Assembly (NCBI GenBank): GCA_938002655.1
Contig: CALLAC010000007.1
Coordinates: forward strand, 119,129 to 183,128
Origin: an uncultured Cytophagales bacterium
GTDB taxonomy: Bacteria > Bacteroidota > Bacteroidia > Cytophagales > Thermonemataceae
Length of the DNA stretch: 64,000 bases
Reading direction: 5' to 3'
In this document: positions 56,401 to 64,000 of the stretch, one piece after another
Layout of the letters: every line of letters starts with the position of its first letter
How positions within the stretch are numbered: position 1 is the first letter of the stretch
Translations under genes and position numbers: made by a program
The notes under the pieces: model-generated
What the model was told of the DNA's origin: nothing
Database searches by the model: none
Seen by the model: the letters and a program-made list of their open reading frames with translations, nothing else

Positions 56401-56693
56401 TTTTTTTCGCCTACGGTGGCTTTGTATGCATCGGCGGCACGTTTGTAGCACTCTTCGGCTTTGGCAAGGTTTTGCATATCATCATACGTAAGAGCCAAAT
56501 TGTTCATTACAATCGCATAGTTTTTGCTTTTTGGCTCTAATTTGGCAAGTGCCTTTTCAAAGGCACTAATAGCTTCGTTATACTTTTTTTCTTTGCGAAA
56601 TTGCCTACCCTGCTCATTGAGCTCTTGCCACTTTTGAGCCAAGACAACAGAAGCAACACAAAAAAAGAAAAGCAGTGTAAACAAGTGTTTCAT
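53403..56693 (-). CDS. Secreted TPR-CHAT protein
   Basis: A 1096-residue protein with a signal peptide (MKHLFTLLFFFCVASVVLAQ) and about a dozen or more tetratricopeptide repeats of the kinesin-light-chain type (residues about 25-560; motifs like YANTLNNLALLYKVSGKL and EKHPDYALALKDLGKIYY). A coiled region follows, then a C-terminal CHAT (caspase-like) domain at about 790-1096. The catalytic dyad is visible: His at about 930 in LHIATHGYF and Cys at about 1007 in VVLSACETGAG. CHAT domains are cysteine proteases or protease-like signalling domains. Here the domain is predicted to be exported, unlike the cytosolic gRAMP-linked type, and the TPRs would hold its partner. It has its own promoter and no adjacent partner gene. 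Confidence 0.88.
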   Translation of the reverse strand: MKHLFTLLFFFCVASVVLAQKWQELNEQGRQFRKEKKYNEAISAFEKALAKLEPKSKNYAIVMNNLALTYDDMQNLAKAEECYKRAADAYKATVGEKNENYITTIENLAYLYQQQGKFDLAEEYYSQALALNKEVLGTKDPRYAEALESLAKLAEKAGKRNRAEELYVEHLKLQKDNLGEKHPAYAAAMENLAKFYQNEGKFTLAEDYFKDVIKIRKRNKQEQSPEYANTLNNLALLYKVSGKLTLAEQTYEEALAVYKATLGEKSTAYAVVVKNLADLYFMQAKYQKAEEYYKISRNIVKENVGEKHPDYALALKDLGKIYYIRSEYAEAEKAYAQAIEILKTRGKNTREYASLINDLANIYRMQGLLEKAEPLIAESIQITKEIYGTKHPDYARSLYNLALLYARKEGQSERVEKMYQEVLDACRNNPADIQLYSLVLNALANIYNNRGEFEKAEPLYQEGLKIARKNLGNKHPTYARALNNLAIMYRQKAKFEKAIELFTEVAQIRKEILGEKHLEYGKTLRNIAELYYVEKKFDKAEPYYIEANRIFLEQIRKNFSTLSEKEKEIFFKYFQQSFVMFHSFMLLRKDANPDLIEEAYNNQLAIKGILLSEQNRLRNTILKSNDQELISLYQKWQAKKDSVAQIYMKNNEADSMRINTEPLEKEIEEIEKQLSLKSALFAQTQQKKFTTFKEVQSVLELDEVAVEIVRFQKFDYRFTDSIYYVAFVVSKNYSKPQLAFLWRTTPKIEQEELAFYRNSIRTRKEDLASYNLFWKPIEQKIHEINPNAKKIYLACDGVYYAINPNTLLNPETKKYLIDERPVQIVISTRDIVKLKNSSQNLILKNAVLLGYPDYEEDEADGVATPTDTLKLAELDDMTRYRSTIVNLPGTKKEVDAIEKILKTKNLEVQKFTEKKANEKNIKDVYSPSILHIATHGYFLEDINEDLNETKAEPKQTKNFNPLIRSGLLLAGVQKTLRKEKKTNEDGILTAFEAQTLNLSETDLVVLSACETGAGEVKNTEGIFGLQRAFQVAGANTAVTSLWKVDDAATEFLMTNFYAFWLKGASKYNALHNAMKETRKKFPQPYYWGAFVMINNN

Positions 56694-56715
56694 AGGCTAT
56701 ATGTTTTTGTATGTT

Positions 56716-56747
56716 CAAATTTACAATTTTTTGGTTTTTTTGTCAAA
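56716..56747 (-). promoter_or_regulatory. Promoter of the TPR-CHAT gene
   Basis: On the minus strand TTTG (56747-56744), a 20-nt spacer and TAAATTTG (56723-56716), a perfect pair just ahead of the ATG at 56693. Confidence 0.62.
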
Positions 56748-56802
56748 AAAATTGATTTTTGTAGTGTATGTAACAAATTTTGTACCAAAAACTAACAAAA
56801 TT

Positions 56803-58503
56803 ATGCAAGAACGGATTTCAGAATGGCTCACTTGTACCGATGCGGCTACGCAACAAGCAATCAGGGAAATGCAACAAAATGCTCCGAACGAGTTGCAAGA
56901 AGCCTTTTTTCAAGATTTAGAATTTGGCACAGGAGGGTTGCGGGGCATTATGGGAATTGGCACTAACCGAATGAATAAATACACCGTAGGGCTTGCTACA
57001 CAAGGGCTTGCCAATTACCTAAAAAAAACCTTTACCGAGCCTATCAAAGTTGCTATTTCGTACGATAGCCGCAACCAAAGCCGAGAGTTTGCTCACATTG
57101 CCGCCGATATATTTTCGGCTAATGGCATACATGTACATATGTTTCAATCTTTACGCCCTACGCCTTTGCTTTCTTTTGCTATTCGCTATTTAGGTTGCCA
57201 AAGTGGTATAATGCTTACTGCTTCGCATAATCCCAAAGAGTACAATGGCTACAAAGCCTATTGGGCTGATGGCTCTCAACTTGTTAAGCCTCACGACGAG
57301 GGGGTAATTGCCGAAGTCAAGAAAGTAAAAATTCAGGACATCTGTTTCAATCCTCAAAGCCAGCTCATTTCTTGTATTGATGAAACTTTGGACGAAATGT
57401 ACTTTCAAAAAGTGCAGAAACTTTCGCTCAATGCGGATTTGAACCAAAAGTATAAAAATCTGAGCATTGTTTATACTTCTTTGCACGGCACGGGTATTAC
57501 GCTTGTGCCCAAAGTTTTAGAAAGATTTGGCTTTCAGAATGTTCATATTGTACAAGAGCAAGCCGAACCTAATGGCAATTTCCCGACGGTTGTATATCCG
57601 AACCCCGAAGAAGCAGAAGCTCTTACCCTTGCTCTGCAAAAAGCGAAACAAATCAATGCTGATTTGGTGCTTGCCAACGACCCCGATGCCGACCGAGTAG
57701 GAATTGCTACAAAAGACTTGCAGGGCAATTTCGTCTTGCTCAATGGCAACCAGACAGGTGTGCTTCTGATGTATTATTTGCTCACTATGTGGCAAAAACA
57801 AGGCAAACTCACAGGAAACGAGTACATCGTTAAAACCATTGTAACTACCGAGCTCATTGATGCCATTGCAGAAAAGTTTGGTGTAAAATGTTACAATACT
57901 TATACAGGATTCAAATATATTGCTTCGGTAATGCGTGAAAATGAAGGAAAAGCTACTTACATAGCAGGTTGCGAAGAGAGTTATGGTTATTTGATAGGTG
58001 ATTTTGTCAGAGATAAAGACGGCATTTCTGCCTGTGCTCTTATTGCTGAAATGACTGCCTACGCCCAAGAAAACTACGGCGGTTTGTACGCCATGCTTTT
58101 ACATATCTACAAAGAATTTGGCTGGTACGAAGACGCTCTGGTTTCGCTTACCAAAAAAGGCATTGCAGGAATGGAAGAAATCAAGACAATGATGACTAAG
58201 TTTCGCCAAAACCCTCCTCAAAGGCTTGCAGGCTCACCTGTTCTGAAAATAAAAGATTATCAGAACCTTACGGAAAAAGATTTGCAGAAAAATCAAGAAA
58301 AGAAGTTGAATTTTGATGAAAAATCAAATGTTTTACAATTCTTCACTGCCGATGGTACGAAGGTTTCGGTTCGCCCTTCGGGTACAGAACCAAAAATTAA
58401 ATTTTATTTTAACTTTAAAACAAATTTCCAAGAAAATGTCGAACAAATTCAGCAAACTTTACAAGAGAAAATCAGGCTTATCAAACAAGATTTGGGATTT
58501 TAG
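56803..58503 (+). CDS. Phosphohexomutase (phosphoglucomutase/phosphomannomutase family)
   Basis: A 566-residue alpha-D-phosphohexomutase. The phosphoserine loop is TASHNPKEYNGYKAYWADG (Ser about 145), the metal site NDPDADRVGIA, the sugar-specificity loop AGCEESYGYL and the phosphate-binding RPSGTEPKIKFY near the end are all intact. It interconverts glucose- or mannose-1- and 6-phosphates, feeding cell-surface polysaccharide precursors. I chose the ATG at 56803; the open frame to 56701 begins in the divergent gene's promoter. Confidence 0.93.
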   Translation: MQERISEWLTCTDAATQQAIREMQQNAPNELQEAFFQDLEFGTGGLRGIMGIGTNRMNKYTVGLATQGLANYLKKTFTEPIKVAISYDSRNQSREFAHIAADIFSANGIHVHMFQSLRPTPLLSFAIRYLGCQSGIMLTASHNPKEYNGYKAYWADGSQLVKPHDEGVIAEVKKVKIQDICFNPQSQLISCIDETLDEMYFQKVQKLSLNADLNQKYKNLSIVYTSLHGTGITLVPKVLERFGFQNVHIVQEQAEPNGNFPTVVYPNPEEAEALTLALQKAKQINADLVLANDPDADRVGIATKDLQGNFVLLNGNQTGVLLMYYLLTMWQKQGKLTGNEYIVKTIVTTELIDAIAEKFGVKCYNTYTGFKYIASVMRENEGKATYIAGCEESYGYLIGDFVRDKDGISACALIAEMTAYAQENYGGLYAMLLHIYKEFGWYEDALVSLTKKGIAGMEEIKTMMTKFRQNPPQRLAGSPVLKIKDYQNLTEKDLQKNQEKKLNFDEKSNVLQFFTADGTKVSVRPSGTEPKIKFYFNFKTNFQENVEQIQQTLQEKIRLIKQDLGF

Positions 58504-58652
58504 ATAGGCTTGTAAGATTTGTTTAGAATTTTTCTAAATAATCGTTTTTTGTGAAAAAAAATTGCAAAAATTTTCATAAATATGACAAATAGCCTCTGAA
58601 AATAGAAAATTTTCTGTTTGATTTTCCTTTTTTGCGAAAAAAATTAGAAAAA

Positions 58653-58684
58653 TTTGATTTTCTTTTTAAAAAAATTTAAATTTG
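58653..58684 (+). promoter_or_regulatory. Promoter of the DUF7832-like gene
   Basis: TTTG at 58653-58656, a 20-nt spacer and TAAATTTG at 58677-58684, a perfect pair 21 nt before the ATG at 58706. Confidence 0.62.
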
Positions 58685-58705
58685 AGTTGTTAAAAAGATA
58701 CACGT

Positions 58706-59200
58706 ATGGCGGTTTCATCTCAATCTAATAAGCACAAAAATCTTATTTACGACAGAGCTAAACACCATTTTTTAGGAAACTTTCCTAGTGTTTTGCCTAT
58801 CGAGCAGGCGTATGTGCATATCGGAATGTTTTTAGGTTGGATTTGCGAAAACGATTTGTACAGCGATTTTTTTGAAGAAGAGGCCGCTCTACAGATTTTG
58901 CGTTTTCGTCGTAGGCAAATCAGTTGCTCTATTCTCAGTGCTGTATGGGATGGCTACCTGGGCTCTGAACTCTTTAACGAAGAAGGAAACGAATTTTGCC
59001 AGTATTATTACCAAAGTGGTAAATACAAAAAAGACTACGAAAGAACCCTTGCCGCTGATTTACCTTCTATTTATCACGTAGAAGATAATTGGAAAAATTA
59101 CGAAAAAATTGCTCGTAAAATTTCTGCCCGTTACAGAAAATGGAAGCAAGGTATCATAGGCGAAACAGATACAGACGAAAACGAAGCTGATACTCCTTAA
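58706..59200 (+). CDS. DUF7832-like small protein
   Basis: A 164-residue soluble acidic protein. The opening KNLIYDRAKHHFLGNFPSVL followed by QAYVHIGMFLGWICENDLYS and, further on, EEGNEFCQYYYQSGKY matches the pattern of DUF7832-type proteins, which are common as standalone genes and as immunity-like partners in polymorphic toxin loci. The last 35 residues are basic, then acidic (GETDTDENEADTP). There is no toxin gene next to it, but an IS1 remnant follows. The family name is from memory and the function is unknown. Confidence 0.55.
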   Translation: MAVSSQSNKHKNLIYDRAKHHFLGNFPSVLPIEQAYVHIGMFLGWICENDLYSDFFEEEAALQILRFRRRQISCSILSAVWDGYLGSELFNEEGNEFCQYYYQSGKYKKDYERTLAADLPSIYHVEDNWKNYEKIARKISARYRKWKQGIIGETDTDENEADTP

Positions 59201-59320
59201 ACGCATAAATAAGTACAATTACATTGTTGAAATATTGTCTTGCAAGCCGCTTCATAGTGCTTATCTTCTCGTTTTTGTATAAAATTCCTATTTTCTTACT
59301 GCATAAAGCTAAATGTTCAT

Positions 59321-59865
59321 ATCTAATAGCAAACTAAACCATCACAATGTAAAGATTGCTGTAACTAATTCGTCTTAAACCTTAGCAGAAAAGTTATTTC
59401 AGAGAAGTAAAAAATTCATAGACAGACTGCTATTAGAGAAAACCTCTTTAACAGAGATGGTTCGTAGTATTGAGTTCTATGAACAGTGGTTATTGTTTTG
59501 AGACAGATAGGGGGGCGGTCTTTTGTGGAAAATAAAAAGGATTTAGCTCATCATGCATACGGTACAGATAGCTCCCTTTTGTGTAGATAGGCAGAACAAG
59601 GAAGATACTCAAGTTTTACTTGATAAAACTTCGAGCTTTCTACAAAGCCAAGTCGTGCGTTTACTGATTTGAGTAAGTTCATCAGGTAGCATTCAAAACA
59701 AGTATTTGGCTTTGAGAAAAGCGAAAGATATACCAAACTATGCAGAAAGGTTCAATAATACTCTACAATAAAAATATAGCTAATTGATTATGAGGCACTC
59801 TGGCATTTGCCAAGAAATTATATTTGTTGCTTATTTGCCACTAACATAAACATTTAGCATTACGC
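59321..59865 (+). pseudogene. Decayed IS1-family transposase remnant
   Basis: The 830-bp gap before the MBL gene has no intact ORF but carries ordered pieces of one IS1-type transposase on the plus strand. They are SQCKDCCN then FVLNLSRKVISEK (zinc-finger end, 59342-59409), KFIDRLLLEKTSLTEMVRSIE (helix-turn-helix, 59412-59474), SFVENKKD (59519-59542, where IS1 has the WSFV motif), YAERFNNTL (59739-59765) and GTLAFAKK (59794-59817). They lie in several frames and are broken by stops, so the gene is long dead. I found no terminal inverted repeats. Confidence 0.72.
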
Positions 59866-59996
59866 TGAGAATATCGTTTTACACAAGCAAAAACCTTTTA
59901 ATTCACATTTTTATGAAAAATCATAAAATTGACTTTGTTAGAAGGCTAAGTGATAGTAGGTGCGTAAATCTTATCATACTAAAAAAAGATGAGCTT

Positions 59997-60004
59997 TAAC
60001 TTTG
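59997..60004 (+). promoter_or_regulatory. Candidate -7 element of the MBL gene
   Basis: A perfect TAACTTTG about 28 nt before the ATG at 60032. No TTG or TTTG lies at the right distance upstream. Confidence 0.38.
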
Positions 60005-60031
60005 AGTTTTCAAATAATTCGTGCAAAACCT

Positions 60032-60667
60032 ATGATACAAATTGCCAGCTTTGTTTTTAGCCCTTTTGCTGAAAACACGTATGTTTTATACGACGAAACC
60101 CAAGAGGCAGTAGTGATTGACCCGGGCTGTTATAGTAGCCATGAAAGAAAGATATTGCAAAATTTTATTCAAGAAAAGCAATTGAAACTCGTAAAACTGC
60201 TGAATACCCATTGTCATTTAGACCACGTGTTTGGCAATGAATTTATCAAGCAAACTTTTCAGGTACCATCGTATGCTCATGCCAACGAAGATTTTAATTT
60301 AGATTTTCTGCAAGTTTCGGCTCAGATGTTTGGCATAGCCGAAGTAGATAATACACGTACAGATGTGTACCTGAAAGAAAACGACATAATAAGTTTTGGA
60401 AATTCGGTGTTGCGAGTGCTTTTTACACCTGGGCACTCCCCTGGGCATGTAGTCTTTTACAATGCTGAACAAAACTTTTGCATCAACGGAGATGTACTTT
60501 TCCGAACAAGTATCGGTAGAACAGATTTACCTGGTGGGCATCATCAAACTTTGCTCAACTCTATTCGGAACGTAATGTTTGCTCTGCCTGATAAAACAAT
60601 TATTTATACAGGACATGGTGAGCCTACTACCATTGCTTTTGAAAAAAAGCATAATCCATTTCTGTGA
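60032..60667 (+). CDS. MBL-fold metallo-hydrolase, glyoxalase II-like
   Basis: A 211-residue cytoplasmic zinc hydrolase. The metal motif HxHxDH is THCHLDHVFG (about residues 62-71), and further ligands are in PGHSPGHVVF and the Asp of FCINGDVLF, with GHGEPT near the end. Size and pattern match the short glyoxalase II-like hydrolases (hydroxyacylglutathione hydrolase family). I chose the ATG at 60032; an in-frame TTG at 60002 lies at the expected transcription start. The substrate is probably a thioester of small thiols. Confidence 0.88.
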   Translation: MIQIASFVFSPFAENTYVLYDETQEAVVIDPGCYSSHERKILQNFIQEKQLKLVKLLNTHCHLDHVFGNEFIKQTFQVPSYAHANEDFNLDFLQVSAQMFGIAEVDNTRTDVYLKENDIISFGNSVLRVLFTPGHSPGHVVFYNAEQNFCINGDVLFRTSIGRTDLPGGHHQTLLNSIRNVMFALPDKTIIYTGHGEPTTIAFEKKHNPFL

Positions 60668-60677
60668 AAAGTTTTTT

Positions 60678-61988
60678 TCAATCTTTTACAAATTCAAACA
60701 AATCTTGTGAAGGAAACGAAACTTTTTGCAAAGCTCTTGTCATAAAGCCTTCAATTTCGTAAGGAAAAAACGAGCCTCGCCACGAGCCTGTATTAGTGAT
60801 AACAACCCATGCAAAACCATCGCTACGACGAGTGAGCGAAATATTGCTACTTGCCAGATTGCCTGTTCGCCACCATTTCTCAGCACTGACTTGCTTCCAG
60901 CCCAGAGCTCTCTGAATTTGTGAACTATCGGCTGTTTGGAGTGTCATTTGGGCAATACTTTGGGAATGGAGAAAATCTTTGGGGCTTTCCCAAGCATCGA
61001 TATAGCTCAGAAAGCGAAGCATATCCACCGAACTAGCAATCCAGCCACCAGCGGCACTCAAACCTTCGATGTATGTGCCTTCATAGGCTCGCGAGGCTGA
61101 ATCGTGAGGAGGGTAAATAGAAATATTCTTGGGAGTATTAGATGCTACATAATACTTGACTTCATTGGGGAAGCGTTCGCTATAACGACTTTTGCCAATT
61201 CGCATACGTCTGATTTGCATCTTGGCTAATACATTGTCTCGTATAAAGGTTTCATAATCTTTTCCCGAAACTTCTTCAATGATTTTTCCGAGTACGCAAT
61301 AGCCAAAATTTGAGTAATCGTAAAAACTACCTGGCGGAAAAGCCTTTTTTTGCGAAAGCATAAAACGCATAACACTATCGAAAGGAGGAGGGGAAGGCGT
61401 TTTCATAATTTGAGCAATTTGTACAGGAGCAAACATTGGGTCAGTATGAAGATAGTTCCACCAGCCTGCTGTGTGTGTAAGTAAATGACGCACCGTGATG
61501 CTTTCCAATAGCTTATTGCCAAGCCAAGCATTGTAGCGTTTTAAGATACCTTGCTCTCCAAAAACTTTGCTATCCAAAGTAAATCTGCCCTGTTCGATTA
61601 AGTGCATAATGCCTACGGCTGTAATAAGTTTAGAAGCACTGGCAATGCGAAACAAATGATGCGGCTTGACAGGCACTTTTCGCTCTTCATCTGCCCAACC
61701 GAAACCTTTGGCATATACGAGCTTACCTTTGTACGAAACGGCTATTGTCATTCCCTTGATTTCCCACTGCCGAATAAATTCCCAAGCCATGCTGTCTAAA
61801 AGAGCTGTCTGAGGAGTAGAAGAAAGCTGTATGAGTGTATCATAACTAATCGTTTCGGTATCATCTATAAAACGAATAGTTTTGATAGCTTTCACCTGAG
61901 CTTGCGGTTTCTCCTCTTGTATAGATGAGCAAGCCGTAACTGTAAAAAATATACACCAACACAATAATTGCTGTAACAATTTGTTCAT
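60678..61988 (-). CDS. Serine hydrolase lipoprotein (beta-lactamase/PBP-4* family)
   Basis: A 436-residue protein with a lipoprotein signal (MNKLLQQLLCWCIFFTVTAC). The class C beta-lactamase-like core has the nucleophile S117 and Lys120 in RIASASKLITAVG, the YSN motif in YDYSNFGYCVLGKII, and a late substrate-binding region around FAWVVITNTGS in place of KTG. Such enzymes are usually esterases or D-amino acid peptidases, not necessarily beta-lactamases. It is lipid-anchored in the periplasm. It ends 10 nt from the convergent MBL gene. Confidence 0.85.
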   Translation of the reverse strand: MNKLLQQLLCWCIFFTVTACSSIQEEKPQAQVKAIKTIRFIDDTETISYDTLIQLSSTPQTALLDSMAWEFIRQWEIKGMTIAVSYKGKLVYAKGFGWADEERKVPVKPHHLFRIASASKLITAVGIMHLIEQGRFTLDSKVFGEQGILKRYNAWLGNKLLESITVRHLLTHTAGWWNYLHTDPMFAPVQIAQIMKTPSPPPFDSVMRFMLSQKKAFPPGSFYDYSNFGYCVLGKIIEEVSGKDYETFIRDNVLAKMQIRRMRIGKSRYSERFPNEVKYYVASNTPKNISIYPPHDSASRAYEGTYIEGLSAAGGWIASSVDMLRFLSYIDAWESPKDFLHSQSIAQMTLQTADSSQIQRALGWKQVSAEKWWRTGNLASSNISLTRRSDGFAWVVITNTGSWRGSFFPYEIEGFMTRALQKVSFPSQDLFEFVKD

Positions 61989-62037
61989 ATTTTTGCCTTT
62001 GAACCTACAAAAATAGCAAATCTAAAAAAATAATTGT

Positions 62038-63087
62038 ATGCTTATTGTTCGGATTGACTGTTCTACAATTGTTTTCGATAAACTTTCGGGCATTGGCAGG
62101 TATATTGTAGAGTTAACGAAATCTTTACAAAAGATACCAGAAATTCATTTACAAGGAGCTTGTAAAATTTCGCGTTGGCACAAACGAAGATACATTCGTC
62201 AGCATATTGGGCAACTGCCTTTGTATACGATTCCTACCTGGTACGAAACTCCTATGATTTTTCATGGACCCGACTATCACATGCACTACAAGGGGAAAGC
62301 TAAAAAAATAGTTACTATTCACGATTTGGCAACCTTTCACCCAGATCTGGTAGATACCAAACGCATAGAAACTCCTTACAAAGGTAGCATTCAGAAGATT
62401 ATGAACGATAAAAACATTGATGCTATTCTTACAATTTCTGCATTTATCAAGCAAGAAATCATACATTTTTTCCCACATTTAGAGAAACCTATTTTCGTAA
62501 CACCACTAGCGGCTAATCATAAAAATTTTAGCTATCAAAAATCTGTTCCAAAACCATATTTATTGTATGTAGGTGTTTTGGATAAGCGTAAGAATGTATT
62601 GGGGCTTTGCCAAGCCTTTGAAATGATAGCTTCCAGATACGCTGATTTTCACTTGGTTTTAGCAGGGGCTCACAATGGCTTCGAAGCCGAAAAAGTTTTA
62701 AACTTTATTGCTCAAAGTCGTTTTCAGAAACAATTTATATTAAAGAATTTTGTTTCTGAAGCAGAATTGCGAAATCTTTATGCAAACGCTTGGGCTTTTG
62801 TATTTCCTTCGTTTTACGAAGGATTTGGAATACCTGTTTTAGAGGCGATGAGCTATCAGTTGCCTGTGCTTACTTCCAAGAATACAGCTATGCAAGAAAT
62901 AGCCCAAGAAGCCGCTTTGTATGTAAATCCGTATGAAGTTAGCAGTATCGCCGAAGGTTTGGAAAAAATCATAGAAGATACTACCTTGCAAAGGCAACTC
63001 GTAGAAAATGCAAAAAAACGACTTGCTCTCTTTTCGTGGGAAATAACAGCTCAAAAAACCTTACAAGCCTACAAAAGCATTTTGTAA
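62038..63087 (+). CDS. GT4-family glycosyltransferase
   Basis: A 349-residue GT-B glycosyltransferase. The donor-binding signature is in FPSFYEGFGIPVLEAMSYQLPVLTS (about residues 258-282), with the EX7E Glu pair. The N-terminal part begins with LSGIGRYIVELTKSL, a GT4 acceptor-side hallmark, and YVGVLDKRKNVLGLCQAF opens the C-terminal fold. It transfers a sugar from a nucleotide donor for surface glycan or glycolipid synthesis. The acceptor is unknown. It is 24 nt upstream of an FkbM methyltransferase, probably one operon. Confidence 0.9.
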   Translation: MLIVRIDCSTIVFDKLSGIGRYIVELTKSLQKIPEIHLQGACKISRWHKRRYIRQHIGQLPLYTIPTWYETPMIFHGPDYHMHYKGKAKKIVTIHDLATFHPDLVDTKRIETPYKGSIQKIMNDKNIDAILTISAFIKQEIIHFFPHLEKPIFVTPLAANHKNFSYQKSVPKPYLLYVGVLDKRKNVLGLCQAFEMIASRYADFHLVLAGAHNGFEAEKVLNFIAQSRFQKQFILKNFVSEAELRNLYANAWAFVFPSFYEGFGIPVLEAMSYQLPVLTSKNTAMQEIAQEAALYVNPYEVSSIAEGLEKIIEDTTLQRQLVENAKKRLALFSWEITAQKTLQAYKSIL

Positions 63088-63111
63088 AAGCAATCAAATT
63101 TACAGCAACTT

Positions 63112-63879
63112 ATGTTATTGAAACGCTATTGGAACCTGTTGAAAAACGTTGAAAATTGGCAAAGGTATTTCGCTATAAAACGCAATCCTGAAAAGTTCTT
63201 TTTGATAAAAGGCAGAAATAATGTCTCGTTTTGGGTAATTGAAGAAATCTTGCCTATTTTCAAAGAAATTTACATGCAAGATAGCTACCAAATTCATTTC
63301 ATAAAAGAAAAAATTCTGACTGATAAGCCCATTATTGTAGATATAGGAGCAAATGCTGGGTATGCGGCAACTTTCTTTTTCAGCTATTTTCCCAAGGCTC
63401 GTTTGCTTTCTTTTGAACCTTTGACAGTCAATTTCGAACTACTTGTGAAAAATCAGAAACAAAATCCGGTATTAGATTGGTTAGTTGTGCCGAAGGCTGT
63501 AAGTAAAGAAAAAGGTATGGTAGCTCTTTTTTATCAGAAAAATAGAGGGCTTACGCCCATTGCTAGTATACGGCAAGACTTTGATAAAAATCATCAAGAT
63601 TATGTACAGGTAGAAAGTATTGCTTTAAAGGATATCTTTGATGAATATCAACTTCATACGATTGATTTACTGAAAATAGATTGTGAAGGGGCTGAATATG
63701 AAATCTTATACCATACACCCCCTGAATATTTGGTAAAAATTCAGGTGATTGCTATGGAAACACATCAAGGAAAAGCCGCCGACGAAAATCAGGAAACTAT
63801 GCAAAAGTTTTTGCAAAATCTTGGTTTTCAAGTAAAAACATCAAAAGAAATGCTTTGGGCTTGGAGAAATCTTCTTTGA
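63112..63879 (+). CDS. FkbM-family methyltransferase
   Basis: A 255-residue SAM-dependent methyltransferase. Motif I is IIVDIGANAGYAATFF (about residues 78-93), the adenosine-ribose acid is in LLSFEPLTVNFELL, and the later FkbM block is DLLKIDCEGAEYEIL. Family members often methylate sugar hydroxyls, so with the glycosyltransferase upstream it probably decorates a surface glycan. It begins LLKRYWNLLKNVENWQRYFA, a normal N-terminal extension. A strong terminator lies 83 nt after the stop. Confidence 0.88.
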   Translation: MLLKRYWNLLKNVENWQRYFAIKRNPEKFFLIKGRNNVSFWVIEEILPIFKEIYMQDSYQIHFIKEKILTDKPIIVDIGANAGYAATFFFSYFPKARLLSFEPLTVNFELLVKNQKQNPVLDWLVVPKAVSKEKGMVALFYQKNRGLTPIASIRQDFDKNHQDYVQVESIALKDIFDEYQLHTIDLLKIDCEGAEYEILYHTPPEYLVKIQVIAMETHQGKAADENQETMQKFLQNLGFQVKTSKEMLWAWRNLL

Positions 63880-63962
63880 CTTTCGAAAAATTGCTTGATA
63901 GGCTTTTTCATTCTAGTAAAAAAAGTTTTTTTAGGTTTTTTAATGCATAATTTTTTTGCACT

Positions 63963-63996
63963 AAACCTATGAGGTTTTTTAACCTCATAGGTTTTT
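63963..63996 (+). terminator. Rho-independent terminator at the right end
   Basis: AAACCTATGAGGTT (63963-63976) and AACCTCATAGGTTT (63981-63994) form a perfect 14-bp stem with a TTTT loop and a final T run. It closes the glycosyltransferase-methyltransferase unit. Confidence 0.85.
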
Positions 63997-64000
63997 CTAA

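Noticed and set aside
60002..60031. TTG at 60002 as start of the MBL hydrolase
   Set aside because: It lies beside the candidate -7 element; ATG 60032 gives the normal family N-terminus.

Overview
The window is a chromosomal segment from an AT-rich member of the Bacteroidota, most likely a Cytophagales-type bacterium. This rests on several signs. Nearly every well-defined promoter matches the Bacteroidota form TTTG/TTG – about 20 nt – TAnnTTTG. Start codons are preceded by A-rich sequence rather than Shine-Dalgarno sites. The gene content is also typical: rpmG followed by a DUF4295 gene, Reg_prop/Y_Y_Y proteins, Porin_10, a fused alpha/beta 2-oxoacid dehydrogenase E1, SpoIIE-family phosphatases, and CHAT-TPR proteins. 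The genus is an inference.

Layout. 1-5.2 kb (minus): one run of an outer-membrane porin, an MHS-type MFS transporter, two small membrane proteins, a SpoIIE phosphatase and the start of a symporter-like sensor kinase, which looks like an uptake-and-sensing module. 5.5-10.6 kb: tryptophan 2,3-dioxygenase facing a very long double-DUF445 membrane protein. 10.6-13.7 kb: a coiled-coil lipoprotein and a kinase-less beta-propeller sensor. 13.7-16.9 kb: a surface-polysaccharide group (GDP-mannose-epimerase-like protein, WecG/TagA glycosyltransferase, divergent O-antigen ligase-like protein). 16.9-24.4 kb: CoA-transferase, Porin_10 protein, PAS sensor kinase overlapping pabB, and a cytoplasmic-looking M23-like protein. 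24.5-31.3 kb: pgk, an orphan ABC ATPase, homogentisate dioxygenase, aldo/keto reductase, TerB-like protein, ppk1. 31.3-36.6 kb: a frameshifted small gene, di-haem peroxidase, lipoprotein, PhnD-like binding protein, ftsE with a small coupled gene, Hsp20. 36.7-43.2 kb: gyrB, E1 alpha/beta, smpB, rbfA, OmpA-like protein. 43.3-50 kb: gamma-glutamyltransferase, NFACT/RqcH-like protein, tRNA-Gly and tRNA-Leu, PAP2-like/mvaB/pnuC, an MlaF-type ATPase. 50.3-58.5 kb: a GAF/PAS sensor without an output domain, rpmG-DUF4295, a large secreted TPR-CHAT protein, and a phosphohexomutase. 58.7-64 kb: a DUF7832-like protein, a decayed IS1-family transposase, MBL hydrolase, serine hydrolase lipoprotein, glycosyltransferase and FkbM methyltransferase.

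Most of the window is ordinary core genome in short operons separated by good hairpin terminators. There is no prophage, CRISPR array or intact insertion sequence. The parts most worth a second look are the porin-transporter-phosphatase-kinase run at the left end, the 1361-residue tandem DUF445 protein, the perfect 14-bp inverted repeat one base before an ABC-ATPase start codon, the small gene ftsE is coupled to, the kinase-less sensors, and the two gene remnants (a two-frameshift small gene at 31.4 kb and an IS1 relic at 59.3 kb).
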